Source: Solirubrobacter taibaiensis
GTDB lineage: Bacteria; Actinomycetota; Thermoleophilia; Solirubrobacterales; Solirubrobacteraceae
Reading direction: 5' to 3'
Assembly: GCA_027587225.1 (NCBI GenBank)
Contig: JAPDDQ010000001.1
Location: 434,001 to 498,000 of the forward strand
DNA length: 64,000 nt
In this document: positions 1 to 9,642 of the stretch, in pieces
Layout of the letters: each line of letters starts with the position of its first letter
Position numbering within the stretch: the stretch's first letter is position 1
Notes under the pieces: generated by a model
What the model was told of the DNA's origin: nothing
Databases searched by the model: none
What the model saw: the letters and a program-made list of their open reading frames with translations, nothing else
Made by a program: the position numbers and the translations under genes

Positions 1-3000
1 ACGGACGGCAACCGCACGTTCGTGGCCTACATCGAGGAGCGGATGGGCGTGACCGTCCATCCCGTCCACGCCGCGGGCAGTGAGGTCCACGCTGGGCGGG
101 CGCTGCAGGAGTGGGGAACGCGCTCGGTCGAGGGCCCGGAGGTCGTCGTCTCCGGCCAGCACGTCTACGTCGCGTGGATCCAGGGCTCGAGCGCGCTCTC
201 GGAACGCCACGCGGTCGTCGCGGCCAGCCACGACGGCGGCCGCACCTGGGAGCGGCCGGTCCGCGCGGGCCGGCCCACCGGGCTCGGCGCCTGGGACCTG
301 CAGCTCGCCGCCGACGGCGACAACGTCTTCGTCGCCTACGTCGACAGCGCCAACCGGATCTGGACGGCGGGCAGCCGCGACGGCGCGCAGAGCTTCACCT
401 GCTTCGCGACCGTGACCGAACCGGGCGACGGCGCGCATCGGTTCGACGTCGCTGTCGACGGCCAGCACGTCTACTGGAGCTGGATGAGCCAAGCGGATGA
501 CGTGATGGTCCGCCGCTCCAAGGACGCCGGGCGCACGCTCGAGCCGGTCGCTGTCGTGTACGAGGCGGGCCGCGAGGGCCGCCCGGGCCTGCCGGCGCTC
601 GCCGCCGACGGCGGCACGGTCGCGATCGTCTTCGGCCAGCGGTTCGCGATGCCGCGCGAGGACGGGTCCGGCGTCGACTCCGGTTGGGAGCCGCGGGTCG
701 CGATGTCGAGTGACGGGGGCGCGACGTGGGCCACGAAGGCCGTCGGTGGCGAGGCCACGCGCTGCGTCGACTTCTACTGCGCCGACTACTCGGCTGACGT
801 CGACGGCGGACGCGTCTACGCCGGTTGGCGCGCGAAGGGCCAGATGTGGCTTGCACGGAGCGAGGACGGCTTCGCGCCGCGCGCGCTCGGGCCCTACCTC
901 TACACCTGGCGCGCGTCGACTCCGCCCGCGATCGACGCGCACGGCGACACCGTCTCCACCGTGTGGCACAGCGCGCCGCGCCTCGATGACGGCGACCTGG
1001 ACCCGGTGGCGGCGTTCTCGACCGACCGCGGCCGCACCTTCGCGCTGCGGACGATCGACACCGGTGCGGCGCAGGACATGTTCCCGGTGACCGCCGCCTG
1101 GGGTCCGGAGCCCGCGGGGGCGGGCTTCGCCTGGTGGCGGTACGACGCGGGAGACGTGAAGTTCGCGCCGCTCAGCGCCGCCGAGCCCGACGTCGCGGTG
1201 GAGGACGTCCGACCGGTTCAGGTGGCCGAGGACGCCGCGCGGCTGGCCTCCGGCCGCCCGACGATCATCCGCACCGTGCTGCGCGCGAAGGGCGTGCGCG
1301 CCCGGGCCGTCGGCGTCGAGGTCGAGCTGGCCTATGACCGCGACGGGGAGCGCGTAGAGCGCACGTTCGAGCGCCGGATCGTCGTCAGCCCGGGCCTGAA
1401 CACCGTGCAGTTGCTGGCCGAGGCGCCGGTCGTCGTCGGCGCGGGGCGCATCACCGCGACGGTCACGGTGGTCCCCGCCGGGGCCGACGCCGACCCGGCC
1501 AACAACACCGCCGAAGGCTCGCGCGCCGTCGTGCAACCGCGCTCGCTGCGGGTCCTGTTCGTGCCGATCCACGCCAAAGACGAGCCCGCGCCCCTCTGTC
1601 CCGACGTGCAGGGCGTCGCGGAGGGCACCAAGCGCTACTTCGACGCCGCGTGGCCCGTCGACCCCGAGACCTTCTCCGTCGTCAGCGACTGCGCCACGGT
1701 GCTCACCCATCCGGCCGGCATCGACGAGGCGGGCCTCATGGACGACGGCCAGCTGATATCCCGCCTGGACAGCCTGAAGTTCAGCGCGAAGGTGGACAAG
1801 GTCATCGGCGTCGTGCCCCGCGGCTGGTTCTCGCGGCAGCGCATCGCCGGCTTCCAGAACGTCATCGGCATCGCGCCCCAGGGCGGCGGCTTCGACTCCG
1901 GCATCGTCGAGCGCCAGAACACGGGCGGCTGGATCGTCGCGCACGAACTCGCGCACAGCCTCGGTCAGGACCACCTGAACGACACGCCCGCCCCCGGCTA
2001 CTGGGTCGCCGAGAAGCGCGACATCGCGGACACGACGCGCGACTTCCGCCACCACAACACCGACGGCGCCGATGTCGCCGACACCACGGGCCGCTGGACC
2101 TCCAAGGCCACGTGGGACGACCTCACCGCCAAGCTCGTGACCGCCCCGGACCTTAAACGGAACGTAAAGGGGTCTGACCCCTTTATGTTCGCCGTGAGCG
2201 GTTCGGTGGCCGGTAGGGCGGTCAAGGCTGGGCCCGCGTTCGAGCTCGATGGCCAGGCGGAGAGCCAAAGTGGGCCGTTCACGGCCGAGCTGCTCGGCGC
2301 CGACGGCGCGGTGCTGGAGACGCAGAGCTTTGGCCCCGCGACCGATCTGGGCGAGGTGCGCACGAGCATCGGCGCGTTCTCGCTGCGGCTGCCGGCGCAC
2401 GCCGCCGCGCGCACGCTGCGCCTGCGCCGCGGCGACGAGGTGCTGCACACCCGCACGCGCTCCGCCGCGGCGCCGACCGTCAAGGTCGCCACCCCGGCGC
2501 GCGCGGAGCTCGGCGAGGACCTGAAGGTCACGTGGGAGGCGAGCGACGCCGACGGCGACACGCTCACGTCGCTCGTGTCGATCACGACCGACGGCGGCCG
2601 GACCTGGCGCTCGCTCGGTGACGCGACCACCGAGGGCGAGCGCACGGTGAAGGCGGTCTCCTCGCTCGCCGGCGACGGCCTGCGCGTGCGCGTGACGACG
2701 ACCGACGGCTGGAACACGACGACGTCCGAGTCCGGGGAGTTCGTGATCGGCGGGCAGGCCACCGACGGGCGGCTCGCGATCAGCGATCTGTTCAGCAGCT
2801 ACACCGTCAATGCGGACGGCACCGACCTCAAGCGGCTGGAGACGCACGGCGAGATCCGCTGGTCACCGGACGGCAACCGGCTCGCGAGCTCCGCGGCCGG
2901 CGACCTGTGGGTGATGAACGCCGACGGGAGCGACCGGCGGATGGTCAAGGCCCGCTACGGCAACCGGCTGTTCTCCCACCCGGTCTGGGCGCCCGAGGGG

Positions 3001-4803
3001 GACCGGCTGCTCGTCTTCAACAGCACGACCGCCTCGAGCCTCGGGGACCCGCGCTGGGTGGACCTCGCGACCGGCACCGAAACGCCGTTCCCGACACGCG
3101 GCACCCCCTGTGAAGTCACCCGTGACGGGTCGCGGGTGCTGCTCACCGGCGATCGCGACTACGGGCTCACGCGGGCGGACGGCACCGAGTTCGTCTCGCT
3201 GAACCCGATCAGCGGCTTCGAGTGCATGTCGCTGTCCCCGGACCAGCGCTCGGGCGTCGTCGTCGGCGACAACGCCGACGTGGTGGCCAACGAGATCGTC
3301 CTGTGGGACCTGCAGTCGAAGACCATGCGCAACCTGACCAAGGGCGCGTTCGGGCAGTACAACCGGTGCCCGCGGTTTGCCCCGTCCGGCGAGTGGATCT
3401 ACTGGGCCTCCAGCCGCGACCGCGGCGGCTACGCCTTCGACATCTGGAAGATGCGCCCGGACGGCACCGGCGCGGTGAAAGTGCTCGACGGCGGCGACGA
3501 GGGTCACTCGTGGGCCTGCGTCGACGTGCAGCCGCGCCGCGGTGCCGCGCCGGAGCCGACGCTCGAGCAGCGCGACCCGGTGGCGCGGGCCGCCGCCGCG
3601 AGCGGGCAGGAGGGCGCGCCGATCGCGCTTGACGCCACTGGCTCCACGCCGGGCGCCGACGACGCCGCGATCACGGCCTACGGCTGGGACCTCGACGGCG
3701 ACGGCACCTACACCGACGCGACCGGCGCCACGCCGACCGCCACGTTCCCCGACGAGGGCACGTACACGGTGAGCGTGCTCGTGACCGACGCGCGCGGCCG
3801 CACCGCCACGGCGACCAGCGACATCACGGTCGAGAACGCCAAGCCGGTCATCACCGAAGCCCAGTTCACCGAGAGCGGCATGCTGACGGCGCAGATCGCC
3901 GACGGTGGCGCGACCGACACGCTCACGGCGGAGCTGTACTGGGACCGGGAGCCGGGCGAGCGCGCCCGGCTGATCGCCTCCGGCGACGGCCGCTACCGGA
4001 TCGCGGCCCAGCACCCCGGCGGCGCGACCATCGTCAGCCTCGTGGTCACCGACAGCGGCGGCGCCAGCGCCGAAGCCCTCGCCACGCGCGTGGTGGTGCC
4101 CGCCAACGGGGCGCCGACGGCGGCGGACGCCACGGCCCAGACCCGCGTCGGCGAGTCCGTGGACATCGCGCTCCCGGCGGCCGATCCCGAGGGCGAGCGG
4201 CTGCACTACGAGGTCGTCGATCAGCCGGCGAAGGGCTCGCTGCAGCTGCGCGCCGAGTCGCTCGACGCGGGCGCGCCCGACGTGACGTACACCGCCGGCG
4301 AGGAGGAAGGCCCGGTGACGTTCAGCTATCGCGTGAGCGACGGCACGGGCACGTCATCGGTGGCGACGGTGACGGTCGACGTCACGCTCGCTCCGACCGC
4401 CGAGACGCCGCAGCCCCCACACGCCTACGAAGCGACCGTTCCCGAGCCCGCCCGGACGGCGCGGGTGGGCACCAAGCCCGTCGACCAGCGCGCGGTCGAG
4501 CAGGCCACGGCGGTCAAGGCCGCGGACGTGCTCACGTTCCCGTCGGCGAAGGCGTGCGTCAGCCGCCGTCAGCTCACCATCCACGTCAAGCGCGGCGCCT
4601 ACAAGCGCGTCGTCGTGCACGTCAACGGCAAGCGCGTGAAGGTGCGCAACCGCGCCGCGGGCGTCGATCTCCGCGGGCTCCCGAAGGGCCGCTTCAAGGT
4701 CACGATCGCCGTGACGCTCAAGAGCGGAAAGGTCGTCAAGTCCACCCGCCAGTTCCGTACTTGCACCGCCGGCAACAAGACCAAGAAGGGAGGCCGGTCG
4801 TGA
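1..4803 (+). CDS. Giant secreted multidomain protein: BNR propeller, metzincin-like zinc site, TolB-like propeller, PKD (5' end outside window)
   Basis: The frame is open from base 1, and the first in-window residues already read as a BNR-type strand, so the true start probably lies upstream; a GTG at 22 is only the first in-window candidate. In order I see a sialidase/BNR-like propeller with repeated 'S.DGG.TW' motifs (to about 1180), a CARDB-like beta domain (about 1230-1540), a protease-like domain with the zinc motif HELAHSLGQDH (1942-1974, pattern HExxHxxGxxH), a bacterial Ig-like stretch, a TolB/WD40-like propeller with 'NADGT' and 'WSPDG' strands (about 2770-3530), a PKD domain with WDLDGDG (about 3630-3840), cadherin-like Ig domains (about 3840-4390) and a basic C-terminal domain. 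The metzincin motif suggests extracellular metallopeptidase activity; the substrate is unknown. The stop overlaps the next gene's GTG. A 21-bp palindrome is embedded in frame at 2165-2185. Confidence 0.85.
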   Translation, partial: TDGNRTFVAYIEERMGVTVHPVHAAGSEVHAGRALQEWGTRSVEGPEVVVSGQHVYVAWIQGSSALSERHAVVAASHDGGRTWERPVRAGRPTGLGAWDLQLAADGDNVFVAYVDSANRIWTAGSRDGAQSFTCFATVTEPGDGAHRFDVAVDGQHVYWSWMSQADDVMVRRSKDAGRTLEPVAVVYEAGREGRPGLPALAADGGTVAIVFGQRFAMPREDGSGVDSGWEPRVAMSSDGGATWATKAVGGEATRCVDFYCADYSADVDGGRVYAGWRAKGQMWLARSEDGFAPRALGPYLYTWRASTPPAIDAHGDTVSTVWHSAPRLDDGDLDPVAAFSTDRGRTFALRTIDTGAAQDMFPVTAAWGPEPAGAGFAWWRYDAGDVKFAPLSAAEPDVAVEDVRPVQVAEDAARLASGRPTIIRTVLRAKGVRARAVGVEVELAYDRDGERVERTFERRIVVSPGLNTVQLLAEAPVVVGAGRITATVTVVPAGADADPANNTAEGSRAVVQPRSLRVLFVPIHAKDEPAPLCPDVQGVAEGTKRYFDAAWPVDPETFSVVSDCATVLTHPAGIDEAGLMDDGQLISRLDSLKFSAKVDKVIGVVPRGWFSRQRIAGFQNVIGIAPQGGGFDSGIVERQNTGGWIVAHELAHSLGQDHLNDTPAPGYWVAEKRDIADTTRDFRHHNTDGADVADTTGRWTSKATWDDLTAKLVTAPDLKRNVKGSDPFMFAVSGSVAGRAVKAGPAFELDGQAESQSGPFTAELLGADGAVLETQSFGPATDLGEVRTSIGAFSLRLPAHAAARTLRLRRGDEVLHTRTRSAAAPTVKVATPARAELGEDLKVTWEASDADGDTLTSLVSITTDGGRTWRSLGDATTEGERTVKAVSSLAGDGLRVRVTTTDGWNTTTSESGEFVIGGQATDGRLAISDLFSSYTVNADGTDLKRLETHGEIRWSPDGNRLASSAAGDLWVMNADGSDRRMVKARYGNRLFSHPVWAPEGDRLLVFNSTTASSLGDPRWVDLATGTETPFPTRGTPCEVTRDGSRVLLTGDRDYGLTRADGTEFVSLNPISGFECMSLSPDQRSGVVVGDNADVVANEIVLWDLQSKTMRNLTKGAFGQYNRCPRFAPSGEWIYWASSRDRGGYAFDIWKMRPDGTGAVKVLDGGDEGHSWACVDVQPRRGAAPEPTLEQRDPVARAAAASGQEGAPIALDATGSTPGADDAAITAYGWDLDGDGTYTDATGATPTATFPDEGTYTVSVLVTDARGRTATATSDITVENAKPVITEAQFTESGMLTAQIADGGATDTLTAELYWDREPGERARLIASGDGRYRIAAQHPGGATIVSLVVTDSGGASAEALATRVVVPANGAPTAADATAQTRVGESVDIALPAADPEGERLHYEVVDQPAKGSLQLRAESLDAGAPDVTYTAGEEEGPVTFSYRVSDGTGTSSVATVTVDVTLAPTAETPQPPHAYEATVPEPARTARVGTKPVDQRAVEQATAVKAADVLTFPSAKACVSRRQLTIHVKRGAYKRVVVHVNGKRVKVRNRAAGVDLRGLPKGRFKVTIAVTLKSGKVVKSTRQFRTCTAGNKTKKGGRS
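2165..2185. repeat. TAAAG...CTTTA palindrome, copy 1, in frame inside a CDS
   Basis: TAAAGGGG and CCCCTTTA arms flank TCTGA. The element lies wholly inside the giant secreted protein gene and is read in a frame without stops, adding the peptide KGSDPF between the protease-like domain and the next Ig-like segment. The other two copies in the window lie at gene ends, so this one probably inserted into a tolerant linker. Confidence 0.8.
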
Positions 4804-7133
4804 AGCGTCTGGCTTTGCTCGCCACCGTCCTCGGCCTGTTCGCCGCGGCCACCCCGGCCGGCGCGTGCGCCGCCGACGACACCTGCCTCAACGACCCGCT
4901 GCTCGCGCCGGTGACCGGCCAGGTGTGGCTCGACTCCGACGCGGACGGTGAACGTGACGCGGACGAGAGCGCCCGCATCGGCGGCACGGTGTTCGCCGAC
5001 TACAACCGCGACGGCGTGCGCCAGGCGCGCGAGACGGTGGCCACGGCCGACGCCGACGGCGGGTACGTGCTGCCGGTCGACCCGCGCCGGCTGCCGGAAG
5101 GCACCGACGCGGTGCTCGTGCGCTGGAGCTCGGGCTATGACCGGGGCTGGGAGTTCGACCCGCAGTGCCTCGGCGGGTGCGTCCACGAGGTACGCGTGGC
5201 CGCCGGCCGGACGAGCGCCGGGCCGCGGTTCCCTGTCGTTCGCGGCGCGTCGCTCCAGGGCACGGTCTGGGATGACAAGAACGAGAACGGACGCCGCGAG
5301 AGCGGCGAGGACGGCGCGGGCCAGATGCGCGTCTTCCTCGACGACAACGGCAACGGCAAGCGCGAGGCGAGCGAGCCGACGAGCCCGGCGACGGTGCCCG
5401 GCGGCCCCTACAGCCTCCCGATCCCGACGCGCTACCTGGCGGCGGGCGGGAACCTACCGCCGGTCGTGGTCGACCAGCCCGCGGGCGTGAACTGCACGGC
5501 GCCGGCCGACTGCGTGGTGACCGGGCTCAAGGCCAACAGCCGCCAGACGGTCGTGGCCGACTTCGGCGTCGCGCGGCCCGTCGTGATCTTCACGCACGGC
5601 TACGGCGGGTCCCGGATCGCGTGCGGCGACAAGACGCTGTGGTTCAACGTGTACGGCGGCCCGGACCTGCTGAACCTCCGGCTCGGCGCCGACGGCGAGA
5701 ACCTGCGCGACGAGGACAACGGCGGCACGGTGTGCTCGCAGAACGCGCGCGTTGACGGGCTCGTCATGGACGTGGGCGGCATGGACATCTACGGCAGCTC
5801 CTCCGAGCACTTCAAGGCCATCACGTGGCCCGGGCGCCACTACGACTACGTGTGGGACTGGCGCAAGGACCCGAAGACGGCCGTCAAGGGCCTGGACGCA
5901 CTCGTGGACGAGGCCCGGGCCAAGCACGGCGTGTCCCGCGTGGTGCTCGTCGGCCACTCCCAGGGCGGGCTGGTGATGCGCCACTACGTCGAGGACCCGG
6001 CGAAGGCGGCGAAGGTCTCGCGCGCGGTGACCGTCGGCACGCCCTACTGGGGCGCGCCCAAGACGATCTTGCCGCTGGCCGCGGGCATCGAGGTGCCGTG
6101 GTCTTCGAAGATGGACGCGCTGATGAGCAACTACGGGCTCAAGATGGCGTCGCGGACGCTCCCCGGGCACTTCTCGCTCGTGCCGGCGTTCGGCTACGGG
6201 CCGTGGCTGCGCGTGAACGGCAAGCCGCTCGACATGGCGGGCGTGAAGGGCTACATGGAGCAGCTCGGCGTCCAGCCCCACATGTACCCAGACGGCGCCG
6301 AGCAGCACGGCCGCGTGCTCGACCACTTCCGCGACAACGGTGTGGACTTCCACGTGATCGTGGGCGGCGGCGTGGCGACCATCGGGTCGATCGGGATCAA
6401 GCACGACCTGGTTCCCAGGCTCGAGGTCGACTGGGTGAGCGGTGACGAGACCGTGCCCCAGCGCTCGGCCGAGCACGACACGCCCGCGGACCGGCTGCAC
6501 GTCGTGTGCGGACTCACGCACGTGCCGATCACGTCCGCGCCGGAGACGACGACGCTGATGGACGAGTTCCTGATCCGCGCCGAGAAGATGGGCAAGGGCA
6601 GCGAGAGCTGCAACTGGACGGCGAAGGAGCTGACGGTCTACTACCCCGACGATCTCACCCCGGTAGTGCGCGCATCGCAGGCCAAGGCCCAGCCGCGCGT
6701 CATCGTCGAGGGCCGCGCGATGAGCGTCGACGACGCCGAGCGCGCCGGCCACGTCCAGGTGATCGCGTTCGGCGGCGAGACGAAGATCGTCGCTTCCGGC
6801 GACGTGCGGGTCGAGCTCCCCAAGGGCACCGCCGGGGTCGTGCGTGAGCTGTCCGACCGCGGCGCGAGCGCGCCCAAGCACTACGTCGGCACCAAGCCGG
6901 TGGCCAAGGACACCAAGGCGCCGGTGACGACCGCGAAGTGGCGCGGCGGGAAGTTGGTGCTGAAGGCCAAGGACGCGTCCAAGGTCGCGGCGACGTTCGT
7001 GGTCATCGGCGGCAAGCAGCGCGTCTACAAGCGGCCGCTGAAGCTCTCGGCCAAGCAGCGCAAGGGCGCGAAGTACGGCTCCGTGGACGTCTGGGGCAAC
7101 GCCGAGCGCGAACGTCCGATTCGTTCAAGTTAA
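4800..7133 (+). CDS. Secreted LCAT-like lipase/acyltransferase with SdrD-B-like repeats
   Basis: The protein has 777 residues. The GTG at 4800 overlaps the upstream TGA (GTGA) and follows a GGGAGG ribosome site; the product begins with a clear signal peptide (KRLALLATVLGLFAAATPAGA). Residues about 35-250 carry two SdrD-B/dockerin-like repeats rich in DSDADG and DDNGNG, probably calcium-binding spacers. The rest is an alpha/beta hydrolase of the LCAT/lipase type: oxyanion region FTHGYGG, nucleophile elbow GHSQG (Ser387), acid GDETVP (Asp549) and base LTHVPI (His574). It probably hydrolyses or transacylates lipid esters outside the cell; the substrate is not predictable. It is translationally coupled to the giant protease-like protein, so the two are likely co-secreted. 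Its TAA stop is the first three bases of a palindrome. Confidence 0.85.
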   Translation: MKRLALLATVLGLFAAATPAGACAADDTCLNDPLLAPVTGQVWLDSDADGERDADESARIGGTVFADYNRDGVRQARETVATADADGGYVLPVDPRRLPEGTDAVLVRWSSGYDRGWEFDPQCLGGCVHEVRVAAGRTSAGPRFPVVRGASLQGTVWDDKNENGRRESGEDGAGQMRVFLDDNGNGKREASEPTSPATVPGGPYSLPIPTRYLAAGGNLPPVVVDQPAGVNCTAPADCVVTGLKANSRQTVVADFGVARPVVIFTHGYGGSRIACGDKTLWFNVYGGPDLLNLRLGADGENLRDEDNGGTVCSQNARVDGLVMDVGGMDIYGSSSEHFKAITWPGRHYDYVWDWRKDPKTAVKGLDALVDEARAKHGVSRVVLVGHSQGGLVMRHYVEDPAKAAKVSRAVTVGTPYWGAPKTILPLAAGIEVPWSSKMDALMSNYGLKMASRTLPGHFSLVPAFGYGPWLRVNGKPLDMAGVKGYMEQLGVQPHMYPDGAEQHGRVLDHFRDNGVDFHVIVGGGVATIGSIGIKHDLVPRLEVDWVSGDETVPQRSAEHDTPADRLHVVCGLTHVPITSAPETTTLMDEFLIRAEKMGKGSESCNWTAKELTVYYPDDLTPVVRASQAKAQPRVIVEGRAMSVDDAERAGHVQVIAFGGETKIVASGDVRVELPKGTAGVVRELSDRGASAPKHYVGTKPVAKDTKAPVTTAKWRGGKLVLKAKDASKVAATFVVIGGKQRVYKRPLKLSAKQRKGAKYGSVDVWGNAERERPIRSS

Positions 7134-7151
7134 AGGGGCCTGGCCCCTTTA
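7131..7151. repeat. TAAAG...CTTTA palindrome, copy 2 (stop codon plus likely terminator)
   Basis: The arms TAAAGGGGCC and GGCCCCTTTA surround a single T, a perfect inverted repeat. Its first three bases are the TAA stop of the lipase gene. A strong GC hairpin directly at the stop could act as a terminator or mRNA 3' stabiliser, although no T-tract follows. Confidence 0.75.
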
Positions 7152-7161
7152 GGTTGGGGGG

Positions 7162-7413
7162 ATGGCTGATGAGCTGACCCAGATTCCGAATGTGGGCCCC
7201 AAGGTCGCCGCGCGGTTGCGGCGCCTTGGGGTCGAGCGCGTCGAGGACCTGCGCGGCGCGGACCCCGAGGACCTGTTCGAGCGCACGTGCGCGGACAGCG
7301 GCATGCGCGAGGACCCGTGCCTGCTGGACACGTACACGGCCGCGGTGGACTTCGCGACGAACGGGGTGGACCGCCCGTGGTGGGAGTACTCGCGCGAGCG
7401 ACTCGCGCGATAA
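7162..7413 (+). CDS. Helix-hairpin-helix protein, Cdd1 / 'pathogenicity locus' family
   Basis: The protein has 83 residues. An HhH motif (IPNVGPKVAARLRRLGV) is followed by 'EDLRGADPEDLFERTC' and a C-terminal DPCLLDTYTAAVDF...PWWEYSRER. This is the usual order and length of the small Cdd1-type (PF11731) proteins. HhH motifs generally bind DNA non-specifically, but the cellular role of the family is unclear. The gene stands alone between the lipase palindrome and the two-component operon. The ATG at 7162 gives the family's usual N-terminus. Confidence 0.8.
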   Translation: MADELTQIPNVGPKVAARLRRLGVERVEDLRGADPEDLFERTCADSGMREDPCLLDTYTAAVDFATNGVDRPWWEYSRERLAR

Positions 7414-7470
7414 GACTGTTCTCATCGCCGTCTTAGGTCCACCCGAGCGGCGCGCCCCAACCTCACGTGG

Positions 7471-7692
7471 GTGCGCGTGCGCCCACTGACGATCGTTCTC
7501 GCCGCGCTCGCGCTCGCGCTGGCCACCGCGGTGGGTGTCGTGCTCGTCGTGCGCCCGCCGGACCCGCCGGCCGTGCAGGCGATCGAGATGCTGCCCGGCG
7601 CCGCGACCGCGACGCCGACGCCGACGACGTTCGCGCCGCCCGAGGACGACGACTCCGACGACGACCCGTTCGACGACGACGATGAGCAGTAG
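7471..7692 (+). CDS. Small membrane-anchored acidic-tail protein, first gene of a two-component operon
   Basis: The protein has 73 residues and starts at GTG 7471. It has one N-terminal hydrophobic helix (LTIVLAALALALATAVGVVLVV), a Pro/Thr-rich linker and a tail that is almost only Asp/Glu (EDDDSDDDPFDDDDEQ). The end overlaps the kinase start by 11 bp, so the two are coupled. The acidic tail, expected outside the membrane, could bind divalent cations or basic peptides and feed the kinase. That role is inference; I recognise no family. Confidence 0.65.
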   Translation: MRVRPLTIVLAALALALATAVGVVLVVRPPDPPAVQAIEMLPGAATATPTPTTFAPPEDDDSDDDPFDDDDEQ

Positions 7693-8980
7693 GACGCGGA
7701 TCGTCCTGTCGATCGCGGTGCTGTTCGCGTTCGCGACGGCGGTGTCGACGATCGCGCTGCGGCAGGTGCTGCTCGCCCGCGTGGACGCGCGGATCGAGGC
7801 CGCGCTCGCGCAGGAGGTGGCGGAGTTGCAGCGCCTCGCCGGCCAGTTGCGGACCACCGACGCGCGGACGCTGTTCGACCAGTTCCTCTCCCGCGACGTG
7901 CCCGACGAGGCCGAGGCGGCGTTCACGTTCCTCGGCGAGCAGCCGTACCGCTCCAACGCCGACCTGGGCACGAGCCAGCAGCTGATCGACGGCGTGCGCG
8001 ACCTCGGCGACGTGGACGAACCTGAGCGCGGTGACCTCGACGTCGGGTACCGCTACGTCGCCGTGCCGGTGAACGTGCGCGGCGTGCGACGCGGCGCGTT
8101 CGTGGTGACCGCCGATCTCGAGCATGAACGCGCGGAGGTCGCCGACGCAGTGCGCGTCGCGGGCGGGATCGGCTTCGGCATGGTGGTGTTCGTGTCCGTG
8201 CTCGCGTTCGCCGCCGTCGGCCGCATCCTGTCGCCGCTCAGCACGCTCGGCGGCACGGCGCGGTCGATCGAGTCCGGCGACGACCTCACACGCCGGATCG
8301 AGGTCCGCGGCAATGACGACATCGCCGAGCTCGGGCACCTGTTCGACGCGATGCTCGACCGGCTCGAGCAGGCGTTCGCGCTCCAGCGCGAGTTCGTCTC
8401 CGACGCGGGCCACGAGCTGCGCACGCCGATCACGATCATCCGCGGCCACCTGCAGCTGCTCGACCGCGATCCCGAGACCTACCGGATCGTGTCGGACGAG
8501 CTGGACCGGATGAGCCGCTTCGTGGAGGACCTGCTGACGCTCGCGAAGTCCGAGCGGCCCGACTTCCTCATGCTGTCGGAGCTGGACCTGGACCTGCTGA
8601 CGGAGGAGCTGATGGCGAAGGCGACGCGGCTCGGGCCGCGCGAGTGGAAGCTGGAGGCGACCGGCGCCGGGCTGCTGCGCGGGGACCGCCAGCGGCTCAC
8701 GCAGGCGGTCATGAACCTCGCGCACAACGCCGTTCAGCACACGGCCGAGGGTGAAGTCATCACGCTCGGCTCGTCGCACGACGGGTCGGAGGCGCGGATC
8801 TGGGTGGCGGACGTCGGGCCCGGCGTGGCCGAGGAGGACCGCGAGCGGATCTTCGAGCGCTTCGTGGGCGAGCGGACCGGGCTCGGCCTGGCGATCGTGC
8901 GGACGATCGCAGAGGCGCACGGCGGACGCGTGGAGCTCGACGGGGGCTCGACGTTCACGATCGTGGTGCCGGCGTCTTGA
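7682..8980 (+). CDS. Sensor histidine kinase (HAMP, HisKA, HATPase)
   Basis: The protein has 432 residues. The ATG at 7682 is chosen because the first transmembrane helix (IVLSIAVLFAFATAVSTIAL) follows directly. An extracytoplasmic domain of about 130 residues precedes the second helix (GGIGFGMVVFVSVLAFAAVG). HAMP follows, then the H-box DAGHELRTPIT (His244 is the phosphoacceptor), N-box NLAHNAVQHT, G1 VADVGPGV and G2 GLGLAIV. It is a classical membrane kinase that phosphorylates the downstream OmpR-type regulator, whose TTG start overlaps this stop. The signal is unknown; the acidic small protein upstream and the convergent PepSY gene hint at a metal or envelope-stress cue. Confidence 0.93.
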   Translation: MSSRTRIVLSIAVLFAFATAVSTIALRQVLLARVDARIEAALAQEVAELQRLAGQLRTTDARTLFDQFLSRDVPDEAEAAFTFLGEQPYRSNADLGTSQQLIDGVRDLGDVDEPERGDLDVGYRYVAVPVNVRGVRRGAFVVTADLEHERAEVADAVRVAGGIGFGMVVFVSVLAFAAVGRILSPLSTLGGTARSIESGDDLTRRIEVRGNDDIAELGHLFDAMLDRLEQAFALQREFVSDAGHELRTPITIIRGHLQLLDRDPETYRIVSDELDRMSRFVEDLLTLAKSERPDFLMLSELDLDLLTEELMAKATRLGPREWKLEATGAGLLRGDRQRLTQAVMNLAHNAVQHTAEGEVITLGSSHDGSEARIWVADVGPGVAEEDRERIFERFVGERTGLGLAIVRTIAEAHGGRVELDGGSTFTIVVPAS

Positions 8981-9642
8981 GCTCGCGCATCCTGATCGCC
9001 GAGGACGAGCGCAACCTCGTCGCGTTCCTCGAGAAGGGCCTGCGCGCCGCGGGCTACGTGACCACGGCGGTGGGCGACGGGCCGAGCGCGATCGCGTTGG
9101 CGCGCGACGAGGATTTCGAGCTGATGATCCTGGACCTCGGGCTGCCCGTGTTGGACGGGACCGAGGTGCTGCGGACGCTGCGCGCGCAGGGCCGGACGCT
9201 GCCGATCCTGATCCTGTCGGCGCGCGACGACGTGCGCGACAAGGTCGCGGGGCTCCAGCTCGGGGCGGACGACTACCTGACGAAGCCGTTCGAGTTCGAC
9301 GAGCTGCTCGCCCGCGTGCAGGTGCGGCTGCGGACGGCGGGGACGAGCGCGCCGACGGTGCTGACCGTGGGGGAGCTGGCGCTCGATCTGCGGACGCGGC
9401 GGGCGATCGCTCATGGGGAGACGATCGAGTTGTCAGCGCGCGAGTTCGCGTTGCTCGAGCTATTCCTGCGCCACCCGGACCAGGTGCTCAGCCGTGAGCA
9501 GCTGCTGGCCCGGGTGTGGGGCTACGACTTCGACCCCGGCTCCAACGTGGTGGAGGTCTACGTGGGGTACCTGCGGCGCAAGCTCGGGGCCGCGCACATC
9601 GAGACCGTGCGCGGCATGGGCTATCGCTTGCGGGCGTCTTAG
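8977..9642 (+). CDS. OmpR-family response regulator
   Basis: The protein has 221 residues and starts at TTG 8977, overlapping the kinase stop (TTGA). The receiver domain has the acidic pair (EDE), phospho-acceptor Asp53 (MILDLGLPV), the conserved Ser (LSAR) and Lys (TKPFE). The C-terminal winged helix ends in the usual VWGYDFDPGSNVVEVYVGYLRRKLG...VRGMGYRLR. It is the cognate partner of the kinase upstream. Its stop overlaps the stop of the convergent PepSY gene, so both transcripts end in the same few bases. Confidence 0.95.
   Translation: MSSRILIAEDERNLVAFLEKGLRAAGYVTTAVGDGPSAIALARDEDFELMILDLGLPVLDGTEVLRTLRAQGRTLPILILSARDDVRDKVAGLQLGADDYLTKPFEFDELLARVQVRLRTAGTSAPTVLTVGELALDLRTRRAIAHGETIELSAREFALLELFLRHPDQVLSREQLLARVWGYDFDPGSNVVEVYVGYLRRKLGAAHIETVRGMGYRLRAS

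Noticed and set aside
2863..4206. Long minus-strand open frame opposite the giant secreted protein
   Set aside because: It is an antisense shadow with Arg/Val/Ala/Gly-rich composition and no domain, caused by high G+C at third codon positions. Many similar antisense frames (for example 27719-29017, 36695-39802, 16881-19775) were dropped for the same reason.
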